From Bacteroidales bacterium (lineage in GTDB: Bacteria > Bacteroidota > Bacteroidia > Bacteroidales > Bacteroidaceae): DNA of 9,960 nucleotides. Positions 1 through 7,213 of the stretch are shown here, piece after piece. Within the stretch, counting starts at the first letter, position 1. Every line of letters starts with the position of its first letter. Position numbers and translations under genes: made by a program. The notes beneath the pieces were generated by a model. The model searched no databases and was not told the origin of the DNA. It saw only the letters and a program-made list of their open reading frames with translations. The stretch covers positions 1 to 9,960 of the forward strand of contig JAUNIV010000068.1 in the NCBI GenBank assembly GCA_030523385.1, read 5' to 3'.

Positions 1-159
1 AGTAGGCAACGGTTCCAACTTTTCCATTTTCTGCTGTTGGCCGACACGGGGAAAACCATGGTAAATCATGACGATGCCCGATACAAACCAGGCAAAAAAC
101 AGGATGCTGAGCAGTGTGCCCAGTATCCTGTGGAGGGTATAAAATAATTTCGTAATCAT
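1..159 (-). CDS. PepSY-associated transmembrane protein (N-terminal part, cut by the window edge)
   Basis: Reading left from the ATG at 159, 53 codons are open to the window edge. The peptide starts MITKLFYTLHRILGT and has one strong hydrophobic helix at about residues 12-33, with an LHR motif just before it (His10) and an IYHG motif just after it (His34). This is the usual first segment of PepSY-associated membrane proteins, which tend to sit beside TonB-dependent siderophore receptors; some (FoxB-like) are linked to reduction of ferric siderophores at the inner membrane. Only 4 nt separate this ATG from the stop of the upstream receptor gene, so the two are very probably cotranscribed. I infer a role downstream of that receptor, such as reductive release of metal from imported cargo. 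The family call rests on the first 53 residues only; the PepSY domains themselves lie outside the window. Confidence 0.72.
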   Translation of the reverse strand, partial: MITKLFYTLHRILGTLLSILFFAWFVSGIVMIYHGFPRVGQQQKMEKLEPLPT

Positions 160-163
160 GAGA

Positions 164-2521
164 TTAGAATGAATAGGTGGCAGATAACAGGAAGTTGCGC
201 GGCATACCCGGCACGTACTGGTTGCCCAAAGACTGGTTGAAGTAATCTTTGTCGAACAGGTTGTTGATGTTCAGTCCTAAACGTACGTTGTTCTTCAACT
301 TGTAGCTGAGGCCTAAATCGGTCATCCAGTAAGAAGGGAAGACAGATGAGTTGGTAGAATTGCGGTACACCTTGTCTTCATAAGTCACGCTCAGGTTCAC
401 TCCGAAGTCTTTCAGCCAGCCCTTTGATACGGTGTAGTCTCCCAGTACGTAGAACGTGTTTTTGGGAATGTATGCATATTGCAATCCTTTGGTAGCATCG
501 CTGTTTACGTAAGGGTTGTCTGCCATTTCACGTACCTGCGCATCAGTGTATCCATAACCTGTAGATAGCATCAATCCGCGTATCGGATTCCAAGTCAGCG
601 AGATGTCGAAACCTTTGGAGTCCATACGTCCTACTTGTCCGGTAATGGTAGAGGTTGCTGTCCCTGCATTTGTCTCATCGCCCTTATTGGCTATGGTACG
701 GGTCATGTTATATTTGTTGATGTAGAATACACTGAAGTCGGCTTGCAACTTGTTCGACAGTTCATAGCGTGCGCCAACTTCTATTTGGTATCCTTTTTCG
801 GGTTTGAACACTTCAGAACCGTCTTTTGGTGTGAATACCTTTCCGTCTTTGTCCACGTAGATGACATCGGGACTGTAGAATGTCATGATAGGTTTGAAGT
901 AAGTGCCTACGGAAGCGAAGATAGAAAGGTCTTTGGTAGGCAGGTACACACCGCCCACACGGAACGTAAATGCCTTGTTCACGATTTTACTGAACGCACT
1001 TCCGTCCGGTTCATTGTAGCTTCGTCCTCCGTTGATGACATCCACGCCCGTGGCTCGCCGGTAGCTGTAGAGATCATAGCGTCCTGCCAGCAATACTTTC
1101 CATTGCTCGCTCAGTTCAATCAAGTCTTGCAGGTAGAAACCGTGCATCCAATAGCGTTGAACAGATACTTTGCTGAACTTGGTATCCATCCAACCTATGC
1201 TGTGCGGATTGTACACTGTGCCGTGTCCTGTCAGTCCGGGACCTACCACATCATCTCCCTTGCTCCCGAAGTTGTAACCACTATATGAATCGCGGTGCAG
1301 GTATATGAGCGAATATCCCGCCAAATAGTTATGCTTCACTTCTCCTGTATAGAAGTTGCCGTTCAGTTCCAGTTGGTTATTGATGGTTTTGGCTATGTGC
1401 GAGAAACGGAGCGGATAACTATAATAAAGAGAATCCAGGCAGATGTATTTGCGTGCTCCTTTCGATTCGTAGTAATGCTTGTATATGGCTTCATCGCTTG
1501 TCAGATAACTCAAGGTTTCCGTACCAAAATAGTCAATGTCGTCGTAACTATAAGACAGCTTGTCAGTCAGGCGGAAAGCATCGTTGAATGTGTGGCGGTA
1601 CTGTCCGGAGATGTTGAAGCTGCGGTTATACATGAAGTCCGATTCGCTGTTATAGCGTGCTTCCTTGTCCAGTCCCGGAAGCATATCGCCCGAGTGTAAG
1701 TACAGGCTTCCGTCTGATGCGTTGTAAATATCCGATGTCATTACGGCTGGCAGACCTATTTCGGTGGAATAAAAGTCATGGTTTCCTCCCAAACGTATGT
1801 CAATATCGTCTTTTTCGGTCAGTTGTCCACCAATGGCCAGATAACCCGAAAGACGCTTCTGCGCATTGTCGCGCCATCCGTCTTGGTTCTGGTAGTTGAA
1901 ACTGCCGTAATAGTTTAATGGCCCAATGAGCTTTCCTCCAAATCCCAGTGTGGTCTGCATGTTGTACCAGCTTCCGTAGGCCACGCGGGCATTCACCGTT
2001 TGTTTTTCGGAAGGTGACTTGCGCACTACATTGACAATACCGCCTACGGCCGATTGCCCATAGAGTACGGAAGCAGGACCTTTCAATAATTCAATGCTTT
2101 CTACCGATGAAAGATCCATGAATGGGTAAGAGTTGTTGATGGAGGAACGTTCATCGCGTATGCCGTCTACCATGATGACAGAATGGTCGAAACCACGGAT
2201 AGACATTTGTTGGAAAGCTCCATAGGTGGTTTGTATGCGGACGCCAGGTAAGAAGCGTGCGGCATCCTGAATGTTTTGTATGCCTCTTTCCACTAAGATT
2301 TCAGATGGCAGTGTGGCTGTGGATATAGGCAGATAGTTCTTGGGAACATCCAGTTTCAATACTTCTGCCTGTTTATTTTGATTAGTAATAATCAACACTT
2401 CCCCGATGTCGAAAATCGTATCATTGAAATTGGTGTATTCCTTTTTGTTCTGTGCCAATGTGGGTATGGCACAAGCCGCACAAAGTAGTGCAGCTATTGC
2501 TGTTCTTTTTTTCATTTTCAT
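164..2521 (-). CDS. TonB-dependent siderophore-type outer-membrane receptor
   Basis: This 785-aa protein has a signal peptide (residues 1 to about 23, ending PTLAQ). A TonB-box-like stretch follows at about 37-46 (FDIGEVLIIT), then a plug domain at about 60-170. The plug shows the sequence SIRGFD, the sequence VDGIRD and the highly conserved LLKGPASVLYGQSAVGGIVN block (145-164). The remainder is a 22-strand-type barrel ending in a terminal Phe (SATYSF). The plug resembles FhuA/FpvA-like ferric-siderophore receptors more than BtuB. There is no carboxypeptidase-regulatory N-terminal domain and no SusC-type feature. The ATG at 2521 is used here, but Met3 (2515) is equally plausible; both keep the signal peptide. 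It lies 6 nt after an exported CbiK-like chelatase and 4 nt before a PepSY membrane protein, so the cargo may be a metal chelate or tetrapyrrole. The substrate cannot be read from the sequence. Confidence 0.9.
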   Translation of the reverse strand: MKMKKRTAIAALLCAACAIPTLAQNKKEYTNFNDTIFDIGEVLIITNQNKQAEVLKLDVPKNYLPISTATLPSEILVERGIQNIQDAARFLPGVRIQTTYGAFQQMSIRGFDHSVIMVDGIRDERSSINNSYPFMDLSSVESIELLKGPASVLYGQSAVGGIVNVVRKSPSEKQTVNARVAYGSWYNMQTTLGFGGKLIGPLNYYGSFNYQNQDGWRDNAQKRLSGYLAIGGQLTEKDDIDIRLGGNHDFYSTEIGLPAVMTSDIYNASDGSLYLHSGDMLPGLDKEARYNSESDFMYNRSFNISGQYRHTFNDAFRLTDKLSYSYDDIDYFGTETLSYLTSDEAIYKHYYESKGARKYICLDSLYYSYPLRFSHIAKTINNQLELNGNFYTGEVKHNYLAGYSLIYLHRDSYSGYNFGSKGDDVVGPGLTGHGTVYNPHSIGWMDTKFSKVSVQRYWMHGFYLQDLIELSEQWKVLLAGRYDLYSYRRATGVDVINGGRSYNEPDGSAFSKIVNKAFTFRVGGVYLPTKDLSIFASVGTYFKPIMTFYSPDVIYVDKDGKVFTPKDGSEVFKPEKGYQIEVGARYELSNKLQADFSVFYINKYNMTRTIANKGDETNAGTATSTITGQVGRMDSKGFDISLTWNPIRGLMLSTGYGYTDAQVREMADNPYVNSDATKGLQYAYIPKNTFYVLGDYTVSKGWLKDFGVNLSVTYEDKVYRNSTNSSVFPSYWMTDLGLSYKLKNNVRLGLNINNLFDKDYFNQSLGNQYVPGMPRNFLLSATYSF

Positions 2522-2527
2522 TATATA

Positions 2528-3451
2528 TTAAAACTTATCTTTCCCTTTGGCATACTCTTTCTTCTTGTCGTTGATAGGGAGCAGCTTGTGGGTGGTGGCA
2601 AAACGAATGCGGTCGATGAACAAATCCTGTATGGCAGGATTTTCGCCCAAACCTTTCATATATACTTCTACGTCGTAGCCTGCCTCTTCCAGTGCTTCTT
2701 TCCATTCTCCGGCAATGTCGTTTTTGGCGTGTTCACCTGCCACAAACATGAAAGGAACCAACGTGACTTTCTTTTCATTGCCGGCATTCAGCAGGCGCAA
2801 GGCATCGTCGAAAGTCGGATAGCCTTCTATGGTACCCACATGGGCATGGGCGTAGCCTTTGGCTTTCAGCATATAGTCCATCATGGCGTAGGCGGCAGTG
2901 ATGGGAGCGTAAGTGCCGTGGCCTACCAATACGGTGGCTCTGTCGGCAGGTAGGGCAGGCATCAGTGCCTGAATCACCTGTTCATAATCTTCCGGACCGC
3001 ACAGCAGCGGCAATCCGATGCGTACTTCCTTGAAACCGGCAGCGGCTTCCGCTATGTCCTGTCGTAAAGATTCCATTTCGATACCGTCTATGATGTTGCT
3101 GGACTGGACAATGAGGTGTGTGTAGCCTTCTTTGCTCAGCTGTGCCAATGCTTCGGCAGGAGTCTGCTTCTCTATGCCACGCTTTTGCAGGCGGTGGATG
3201 ATGATGCGTGAAGTGTAGGCTTCGCGCACTTCCAGGGTAGGAAAGGCTTCGGTGGCTTTGCGCGTGATGGCATCGATGGTAGCCGCGCGGGTATCATCGT
3301 GAGTGGTTCCGAAGTGTACCATGAGCAGGGCTGCTTTATCGCCCGGTTGCATTGTGGCAAAGAAATCGGATGCTTCGTAGCGGGTCTCTTCGGCGTGGAT
3401 GGGAAGTATGATTGCTAAAAGCAAGAGAAGAAGGGATAATGTTTTTTTCAT
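2528..3451 (-). CDS. cbiK: Exported CbiK-family sirohydrochlorin cobaltochelatase-like protein
   Basis: This 307-aa protein belongs to the CbiK family of class II chelatases, which normally insert Co2+ into sirohydrochlorin or factor III in the anaerobic B12 pathway. It aligns through its length with enterobacterial CbiK as I recall it: an FGTTHDDT loop (47-54), AYTSRIIIHRL (78-88), VGHG with His178, VGTIEGYP with Glu209, VAGEHAKND with His241, and a GLGENPAI block near 267-274. His178, Glu209 and His241 match the metal ligands His145, Glu175 and His207 of Salmonella CbiK. Unlike cytoplasmic CbiK it starts with a clear Sec signal peptide (residues 1-20, ending PIHA), so it should act in the periplasm. 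Periplasmic CbiK variants are known from Desulfovibrio, where a role in iron or heme transport was proposed. Asn119 replaces the His of the usual QSLH motif. It lies 6 nt upstream of a TonB receptor. Substrate and direction (insertion or removal of metal) are not decided by the sequence. Confidence 0.88.
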   Translation of the reverse strand: MKKTLSLLLLLLAIILPIHAEETRYEASDFFATMQPGDKAALLMVHFGTTHDDTRAATIDAITRKATEAFPTLEVREAYTSRIIIHRLQKRGIEKQTPAEALAQLSKEGYTHLIVQSSNIIDGIEMESLRQDIAEAAAGFKEVRIGLPLLCGPEDYEQVIQALMPALPADRATVLVGHGTYAPITAAYAMMDYMLKAKGYAHAHVGTIEGYPTFDDALRLLNAGNEKKVTLVPFMFVAGEHAKNDIAGEWKEALEEAGYDVEVYMKGLGENPAIQDLFIDRIRFATTHKLLPINDKKKEYAKGKDKF

Positions 3452-3484
3452 GTGATGAGGATGTTTGTTAGTGGGTGGATGATG

Positions 3485-3522
3485 AAATCTGATAGTACAC
3501 CATGTGATGCACTATCAGATTT
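3485..3522 (-). repeat. Intercistronic 12-bp perfect inverted repeat (RNA hairpin)
   Basis: The arms aaatctgatagt (3485-3496) and actatcagattt (3511-3522) are exact reverse complements around a 14-nt loop, which itself contains a small CAC/GTG pairing. It sits in the 110-nt gap between the two CbiK-family genes, the only long gap in the run. Read on the plus strand it is followed by a T run and looks like a terminator, but no plus-strand gene ends here. On the minus strand, the direction of the genes, only three T follow the stem and an A run precedes it. It could therefore be a weak terminator or attenuator, or an mRNA-stabilising or processing element that sets different levels for upstream and downstream genes. 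The hairpin is certain; its function is inferred. Confidence 0.7.
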
Positions 3523-3561
3523 TTTAGAAAAAGAGAAATTTATTAGAGTTGAACGTTTTCC

Positions 3562-4752
3562 TTATGCTTCCGGCTGATAGTCTTCACCGTTTTCCCAGGC
3601 ACTCTCGTCATTCCAGTTTTCATACAGGTGGTTTACCCAAATCTGACGGATTTCGGGATAGCTTCCCAAGGCTTTGATGCCACAACCGTCTTTGATACCG
3701 TGGTCGGCACCGGCTTCTCCTACGGGGTGTGCTTCGAAGTTGCGATCTACATTGAATCCAATCTTTTCCAGACGTTCGCGCCAGCTGTATTCATTGGTGT
3801 TCAGTTCTACTTCGCTCAGGTCATCGCCTTCGGCCATGGCTTCCAGTCCCCACAGGTCGTTGTGAGCGTGGTCACCTGCGATAGACATGAAGGGAGCTAA
3901 GTAAACGGTTACTTCATTTGGCTGCAATCCTTTGTCTTCGCAGTATTTCATGATTTGTGAATACACGCAGTTGGGATAGTTGCCAATTTGGCTTTCGGGT
4001 ATTCTGTTAGAAGCCAGTTCTTCTTCTTCCTTCGGCCAGAAAAGCATTTCACCGTAATCCACAGTACCTACAAAGATATTGCCGTTAGTGGCACGTGACT
4101 GGAGGGCTTTTTGTGCATCGGCATACTTTTGGTTGGCATTGTAGTTGGTGTCCGGATTACCGTGTCCCATTAGCAGGACGAGGTTCTTCGGGTCGGCCAG
4201 TTTGCTTTGGTAGTGGTTATACAGAACGTCGGCCACAGCTTCCGTATCTTCATCTGTGCTCAGCAAGTTGGCACCTTTCAGTACGTTGATGTGCGGATAG
4301 TCCTCAATCATGAAGTTCTTCTTGATGTCGGTGTTCATCAGTGAGAGGTATTCCTCACCGGGAATCACGTGCAGTGACTGTATGGCTACGCGGGTGTAAC
4401 CGGCATCGCCGATGGCCTGCAACCAGTCGCCCAGCTTGTAGCGGGATACTCCGGTAGATGCTTCGGCACGTCCGATACAGGTACGTGAGGTAAATGACAT
4501 GTAGATGTCTGTGTTGGGGAATTTGGCTTTGAAGTCGGCTATGACATCGTCATATACAGCCAACGATTCATTGTAGGTACTTCCGAATGTACAGAGCAGG
4601 ATGGCAGTGTCGTGTGCTTTGGTTTCCTGCACGACTCTCACGGCCGGATTGACTGTGCTTTCTTCGTCATCATTGTCGCTACAAGAAGTGAATCCCGTAG
4701 TGGCAGTGGCAGCCACAAGGGCGGCCAGCAAGTAATGTTTGATTTGTTTCAT
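3562..4752 (-). CDS. CbiK-family chelatase-like lipoprotein, probably surface-exposed
   Basis: This 396-aa protein has a lipoprotein signal peptide (residues 1-23) with the lipid cysteine at Cys24 (FTSC) followed by SDNDDEE. That acidic tail resembles the Bacteroidota lipoprotein export signal (SDDDD-like), which sends lipoproteins to the cell surface. The rest is CbiK-like: LCTFGSTYNES (53-63), SFTSRT (86-91), IQSLHVIPGEEY (124-135), LMGHGN with His197, VGTVDYGE, AGDHAHND with His295, and a C-terminal LGSYPEIRQIWVNHL block matching the GLGENPAI region of CbiK. The third metal ligand, Glu in CbiK, appears to be Asp232. It is about 90 residues longer than the 307-aa paralog downstream, with insertions at about 239-262, after the AGDH motif, and before the C-terminal block (a stretch with extra His and Cys). 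It starts 29 nt after a BtuB-type receptor gene. It may bind or modify corrinoids or other tetrapyrroles outside the outer membrane; catalysis is unproven. Confidence 0.85.
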   Translation of the reverse strand: MKQIKHYLLAALVAATATTGFTSCSDNDDEESTVNPAVRVVQETKAHDTAILLCTFGSTYNESLAVYDDVIADFKAKFPNTDIYMSFTSRTCIGRAEASTGVSRYKLGDWLQAIGDAGYTRVAIQSLHVIPGEEYLSLMNTDIKKNFMIEDYPHINVLKGANLLSTDEDTEAVADVLYNHYQSKLADPKNLVLLMGHGNPDTNYNANQKYADAQKALQSRATNGNIFVGTVDYGEMLFWPKEEEELASNRIPESQIGNYPNCVYSQIMKYCEDKGLQPNEVTVYLAPFMSIAGDHAHNDLWGLEAMAEGDDLSEVELNTNEYSWRERLEKIGFNVDRNFEAHPVGEAGADHGIKDGCGIKALGSYPEIRQIWVNHLYENWNDESAWENGEDYQPEA

Positions 4753-4781
4753 ACGAATTTAAATTAAGTTTATAAATGTAG

Positions 4782-6845
4782 TTAATTGTTTGGGCTTTTG
4801 AATTTGATGAGTGCCGATACGTAGAAGTTCCGTCCCGGGGTGGTTGTGGCTCGGTTGCGCCCGAAGGGGGTACGATCTACGTAATCGAAGATATTGTCCA
4901 CGCCTGCATTCAGGGTCAGGTTCCATTGCTTCATCTTCAGCAGGGAGTGGGCTGTATTGATGCGCCAAGTCTGGAAGGCATCGGCGTCGTTGTCCTCTAT
5001 GTAGTGGCGGGTGGACTGGTATTTGCCGTATATGCCTATGCCTAACCGATAGCGTTTCCAGGCGTGCTGCCAGGCTACGTTGAGGGTGGCATTGTGGCAC
5101 GACGTGGCATCAATGGGCAGATAATCCAAGTATTTGTCTCCTTTGTTGGGATATTGTCCTTTGGGATCGGCATAGCTGTAACCTCCGCCGATGGTCAGGG
5201 AGGTGAGAGGGCGGTAACTGAATGTCACGTCCACTCCGTAGATGCGTGCCTTTGTCAGGTTGGTATATTGTTTGCTCTTCTTGATCTCCAGCATCTTTTC
5301 TTCGGGAGTGACCCCGATTTCTACCAGCTCTATCATGTTGTTCAGCCGGTTGATGTAACCTGTCACGCTGGCCTGAAAGCGTTTGCCCACGTATTCCGCA
5401 CCGATGGAAGCATATTGCGAGGTCTGTGCCTTGAGGTCGGCATTGCCGTGATAGGCGGTCAGCTCTCCGCCACCTATCACACCTGTGAAACTGTAATAAA
5501 GTTCTTTGATGGTAGGTGCTTTGTAGCCTAAGGAGTAGGATGCACGCAGATTGAAATCGCCTGCTTTGTAGAGGGCAGAGATTTTGGGGCTGACGTTCAG
5601 TCCTGTTTCCTTGTGTTGGGTGCCGCGTATGCCGGCGGTTATCACCAAGGCATCGGTAGCGGTCCATTCTTCTTGCGCGTATGCTGCCAGCGTATAGACA
5701 GAGGCCCGGTTGTTGTCAATGCGGTGGGGAGATTCCAAGTGGTTGTATTGGTATTCCAGTCCGGCATTCAATATATGACGGTCGCCCAAATAGAACACAC
5801 CTTTCACCTGCGTCAGCACTTGCTTCTGTATGCTCTGCTTGATGCGTTGGCCCGCATAGTAGGTGATGTGCTGGTGGCGGTCGTTGTCTAAATAATAATC
5901 TGTATATTCGTTCAGCTTATAGTCATAGAAATAGCCGTACCGACCGTAAGATACATCGGCCGTGAGGTAATTGCGTTGGTTCAGCTTGTACTTTCCGCCT
6001 GCTCCCAACGTATAGTTCCGATAATAGAAGTCATTGCTTGTGTATTGCCAGGGACCATGCGCACGCATCACCCAACGCTCGTAGTAAGTGCCTTCGGCAT
6101 TCAGCTCCAGCTTGCGGTTCACCTGCCATTCTATGTTTTCAGATAGCGTATAGTTGGTAGAGCGGTTCACCGTCATGGTGGTGGTTCCGGACTTCAGCTG
6201 GTTCTGGTCCCATTGCAAGTCGGTGTTTCGCCATCCGTCAGTGTGTCGGAAGTTGACACCGGTCACTGACTTCAGCTTGCCCAACGTAATGCCGAAGCTG
6301 GCGCTTTCGCGTACGTCGCCATGTTCGCCTACGCGACTGGTACTGGTAAGTTCCACTTTCTCGCGGTTGCGTTTGGTAATGATGTTGATGACTCCGGCAA
6401 TGGCATCGCTGCCATAGAGAGAAGAGGCCGCGCCTTTCACTATCTCAATGCGTTCTATGTTGGCAGGGTTCAACTGGTTTAGGTCGTTCTGTCCACCGAC
6501 GTCGCCGTTCATGCGTTTGCCGTTTATCATGATCAGGATGTAGTCGTTGTTCAGTCCGTTCAGTTGGATGTGGCTTCCCATATCGCCGTCATGGAAAGTC
6601 AGTGAGGGACACAATCCGCTCAGCAGGTCATCGATGCTGCGTGCCTGATATTGCTCCAGTGCTTTGCCCGTAATGACTTCGGTCTGCACGGGAGCGTCTT
6701 TCAGGTAATGCTGCGTGCCTGTACCGGTCACCACTACTTCATTGAGCAGTACGGACAAGTCTTTTTCATCCTTGTCTTTCAGGATGCTTTGCGCATAAAT
6801 GCTTTGTGCGCCCAGTAATAAAATGACAGATAATAAATGCCTCAT
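4782..6845 (-). CDS. btuB: BtuB-type TonB-dependent cobalamin receptor
   Basis: This 687-aa outer-membrane receptor has a signal peptide (residues 1 to about 18, ending SIYA), a TonB box at 35-41 (NEVVVTG), and a plug domain at about 45-160. The plug includes LNGLNNDYILIMINGKR (95-111) and the GAASSLYGSDAIAGVINII block (138-156). A beta-barrel follows and ends with NIFDYVDRTPFGRN and PGRNFYVSALIKF. It lacks the N-terminal carboxypeptidase-like domain found in its paralog at 7263-9440, with which it shares the plug layout and the C-terminal motifs. Family membership alone gives a plug-barrel receptor; the cobalamin call comes mainly from the cobalamin riboswitch in its leader and the CbiK-like and cobyrinate synthase neighbours. 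It is the first gene of a five-gene run. A close relative could prefer other corrinoids or a tetrapyrrole. Confidence 0.87.
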   Translation of the reverse strand: MRHLLSVILLLGAQSIYAQSILKDKDEKDLSVLLNEVVVTGTGTQHYLKDAPVQTEVITGKALEQYQARSIDDLLSGLCPSLTFHDGDMGSHIQLNGLNNDYILIMINGKRMNGDVGGQNDLNQLNPANIERIEIVKGAASSLYGSDAIAGVINIITKRNREKVELTSTSRVGEHGDVRESASFGITLGKLKSVTGVNFRHTDGWRNTDLQWDQNQLKSGTTTMTVNRSTNYTLSENIEWQVNRKLELNAEGTYYERWVMRAHGPWQYTSNDFYYRNYTLGAGGKYKLNQRNYLTADVSYGRYGYFYDYKLNEYTDYYLDNDRHQHITYYAGQRIKQSIQKQVLTQVKGVFYLGDRHILNAGLEYQYNHLESPHRIDNNRASVYTLAAYAQEEWTATDALVITAGIRGTQHKETGLNVSPKISALYKAGDFNLRASYSLGYKAPTIKELYYSFTGVIGGGELTAYHGNADLKAQTSQYASIGAEYVGKRFQASVTGYINRLNNMIELVEIGVTPEEKMLEIKKSKQYTNLTKARIYGVDVTFSYRPLTSLTIGGGYSYADPKGQYPNKGDKYLDYLPIDATSCHNATLNVAWQHAWKRYRLGIGIYGKYQSTRHYIEDNDADAFQTWRINTAHSLLKMKQWNLTLNAGVDNIFDYVDRTPFGRNRATTTPGRNFYVSALIKFKSPNN

Positions 6846-6889
6846 TTCTGTGTCTTACATTATAATATAATGAATATACACACACAAGG

Positions 6890-6907
6890 CTTCCTCTTCG
6901 GAAGAAG
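6890..6907 (-). promoter_or_regulatory. Hairpin near the btuB start (possible part of the expression platform)
   Basis: In the minus-strand RNA, CTTCTTC and GAGGAAG pair around a CGAA tetraloop, giving 7 bp with one G-U pair, about 45-62 nt upstream of the btuB ATG at 6845. No U run follows, so it is not a typical terminator. It may affect ribosome access. Its link to the riboswitch is inferred. Confidence 0.35.
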
Positions 6908-6986
6908 AGTTGTCACAAAGGAATAGGTTTTTCCTTCCCTCTTTGGTTATGGAGCGAAGGAAGATTTTATTCGGATGGGACACTGT

Positions 6987-7004
6987 GCTCCTAATCCTGG
7001 AAGC
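6987..7004 (-). promoter_or_regulatory. Candidate P13-like hairpin downstream of the cobalamin aptamer
   Basis: In the RNA, GCTTCC and GGAGC pair with one bulged U around the loop AGGATTA, about 27 nt after the end of the aptamer. The CAGG at its loop edge can pair with the CCTG in the aptamer's L5 loop, as in the L5-L13 kissing interaction of known cobalamin riboswitches. The pairing is short (3-4 bp), so the assignment is tentative. Confidence 0.4.
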
Positions 7005-7023
7005 CCGGTGCAAGTTGTTTCAA

Positions 7024-7210
7024 CGGATTCGGCAGGTATTCTGGCTTTCCTCTGGTCCGGATGTCTTCCCATTTGCCAAGGCAAACAGTGACAGTCTTTC
7101 ATATCCCGACCAACACATCGGAGGATTTACAGCTACAGGTATAGCCCCGGATTTGCACCGGGTTCCCTTGCATGAGGGTGTGACGAGACACCCTCATTAC
7201 CGTAATCTGG
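7024..7210 (-). ncRNA. Cobalamin riboswitch aptamer upstream of btuB (five-gene unit)
   Basis: The minus-strand RNA carries the conserved cobalamin riboswitch elements in order. First is a perfect 10-bp stem (7172-7181 with 7188-7197). It is followed by GGGAACCCGGTGCAAATCC, CTGTAGCTGTAA, and the B12 box halves GTCACTG and ATGGGAAGACATCCGG separated by a TTTGCC/GGCAAA stem. Last comes the closing AGCCAGAATACCTGCC. GTCACTG differs from the common GCCACTG by one base. The 417-nt gap 6846-7262 thus holds the promoter, this aptamer and a leader of about 180 nt before the ATG. No terminator with a U run is seen between aptamer and gene, so control is probably translational. B12 binding is expected to repress the receptor gene and possibly the whole run. 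Confidence 0.95.
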
Positions 7211-7213
7211 CGG

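Noticed and set aside
635..1699. Two plus-strand open frames opposite the 785-aa receptor gene
   Set aside because: Antisense shadows of a well-supported receptor gene; no promoter, no family resemblance.
2528..3451. Calling this gene an ordinary cytoplasmic cobaltochelatase of B12 synthesis
   Set aside because: The N-terminus is a clear signal peptide that extends beyond the CbiK core, and the next-door genes are envelope proteins, so a standard cytoplasmic role does not fit.
3485..3525. Reading the 12-bp hairpin as a plain rho-independent terminator
   Set aside because: The T run lies on the plus-strand side where no gene ends; in the direction of the genes the run after the stem is only three T. 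It is kept as a hairpin of uncertain role.
4759..5667. Minus-strand frames of 113 and 185 codons overlapping the 3' part of the 687-aa receptor
   Set aside because: They are out-of-frame readings (Arg/Gln/His-rich) of an intact gene; the receptor frame itself runs unbroken to its C-terminal motif, so there is no frameshift.
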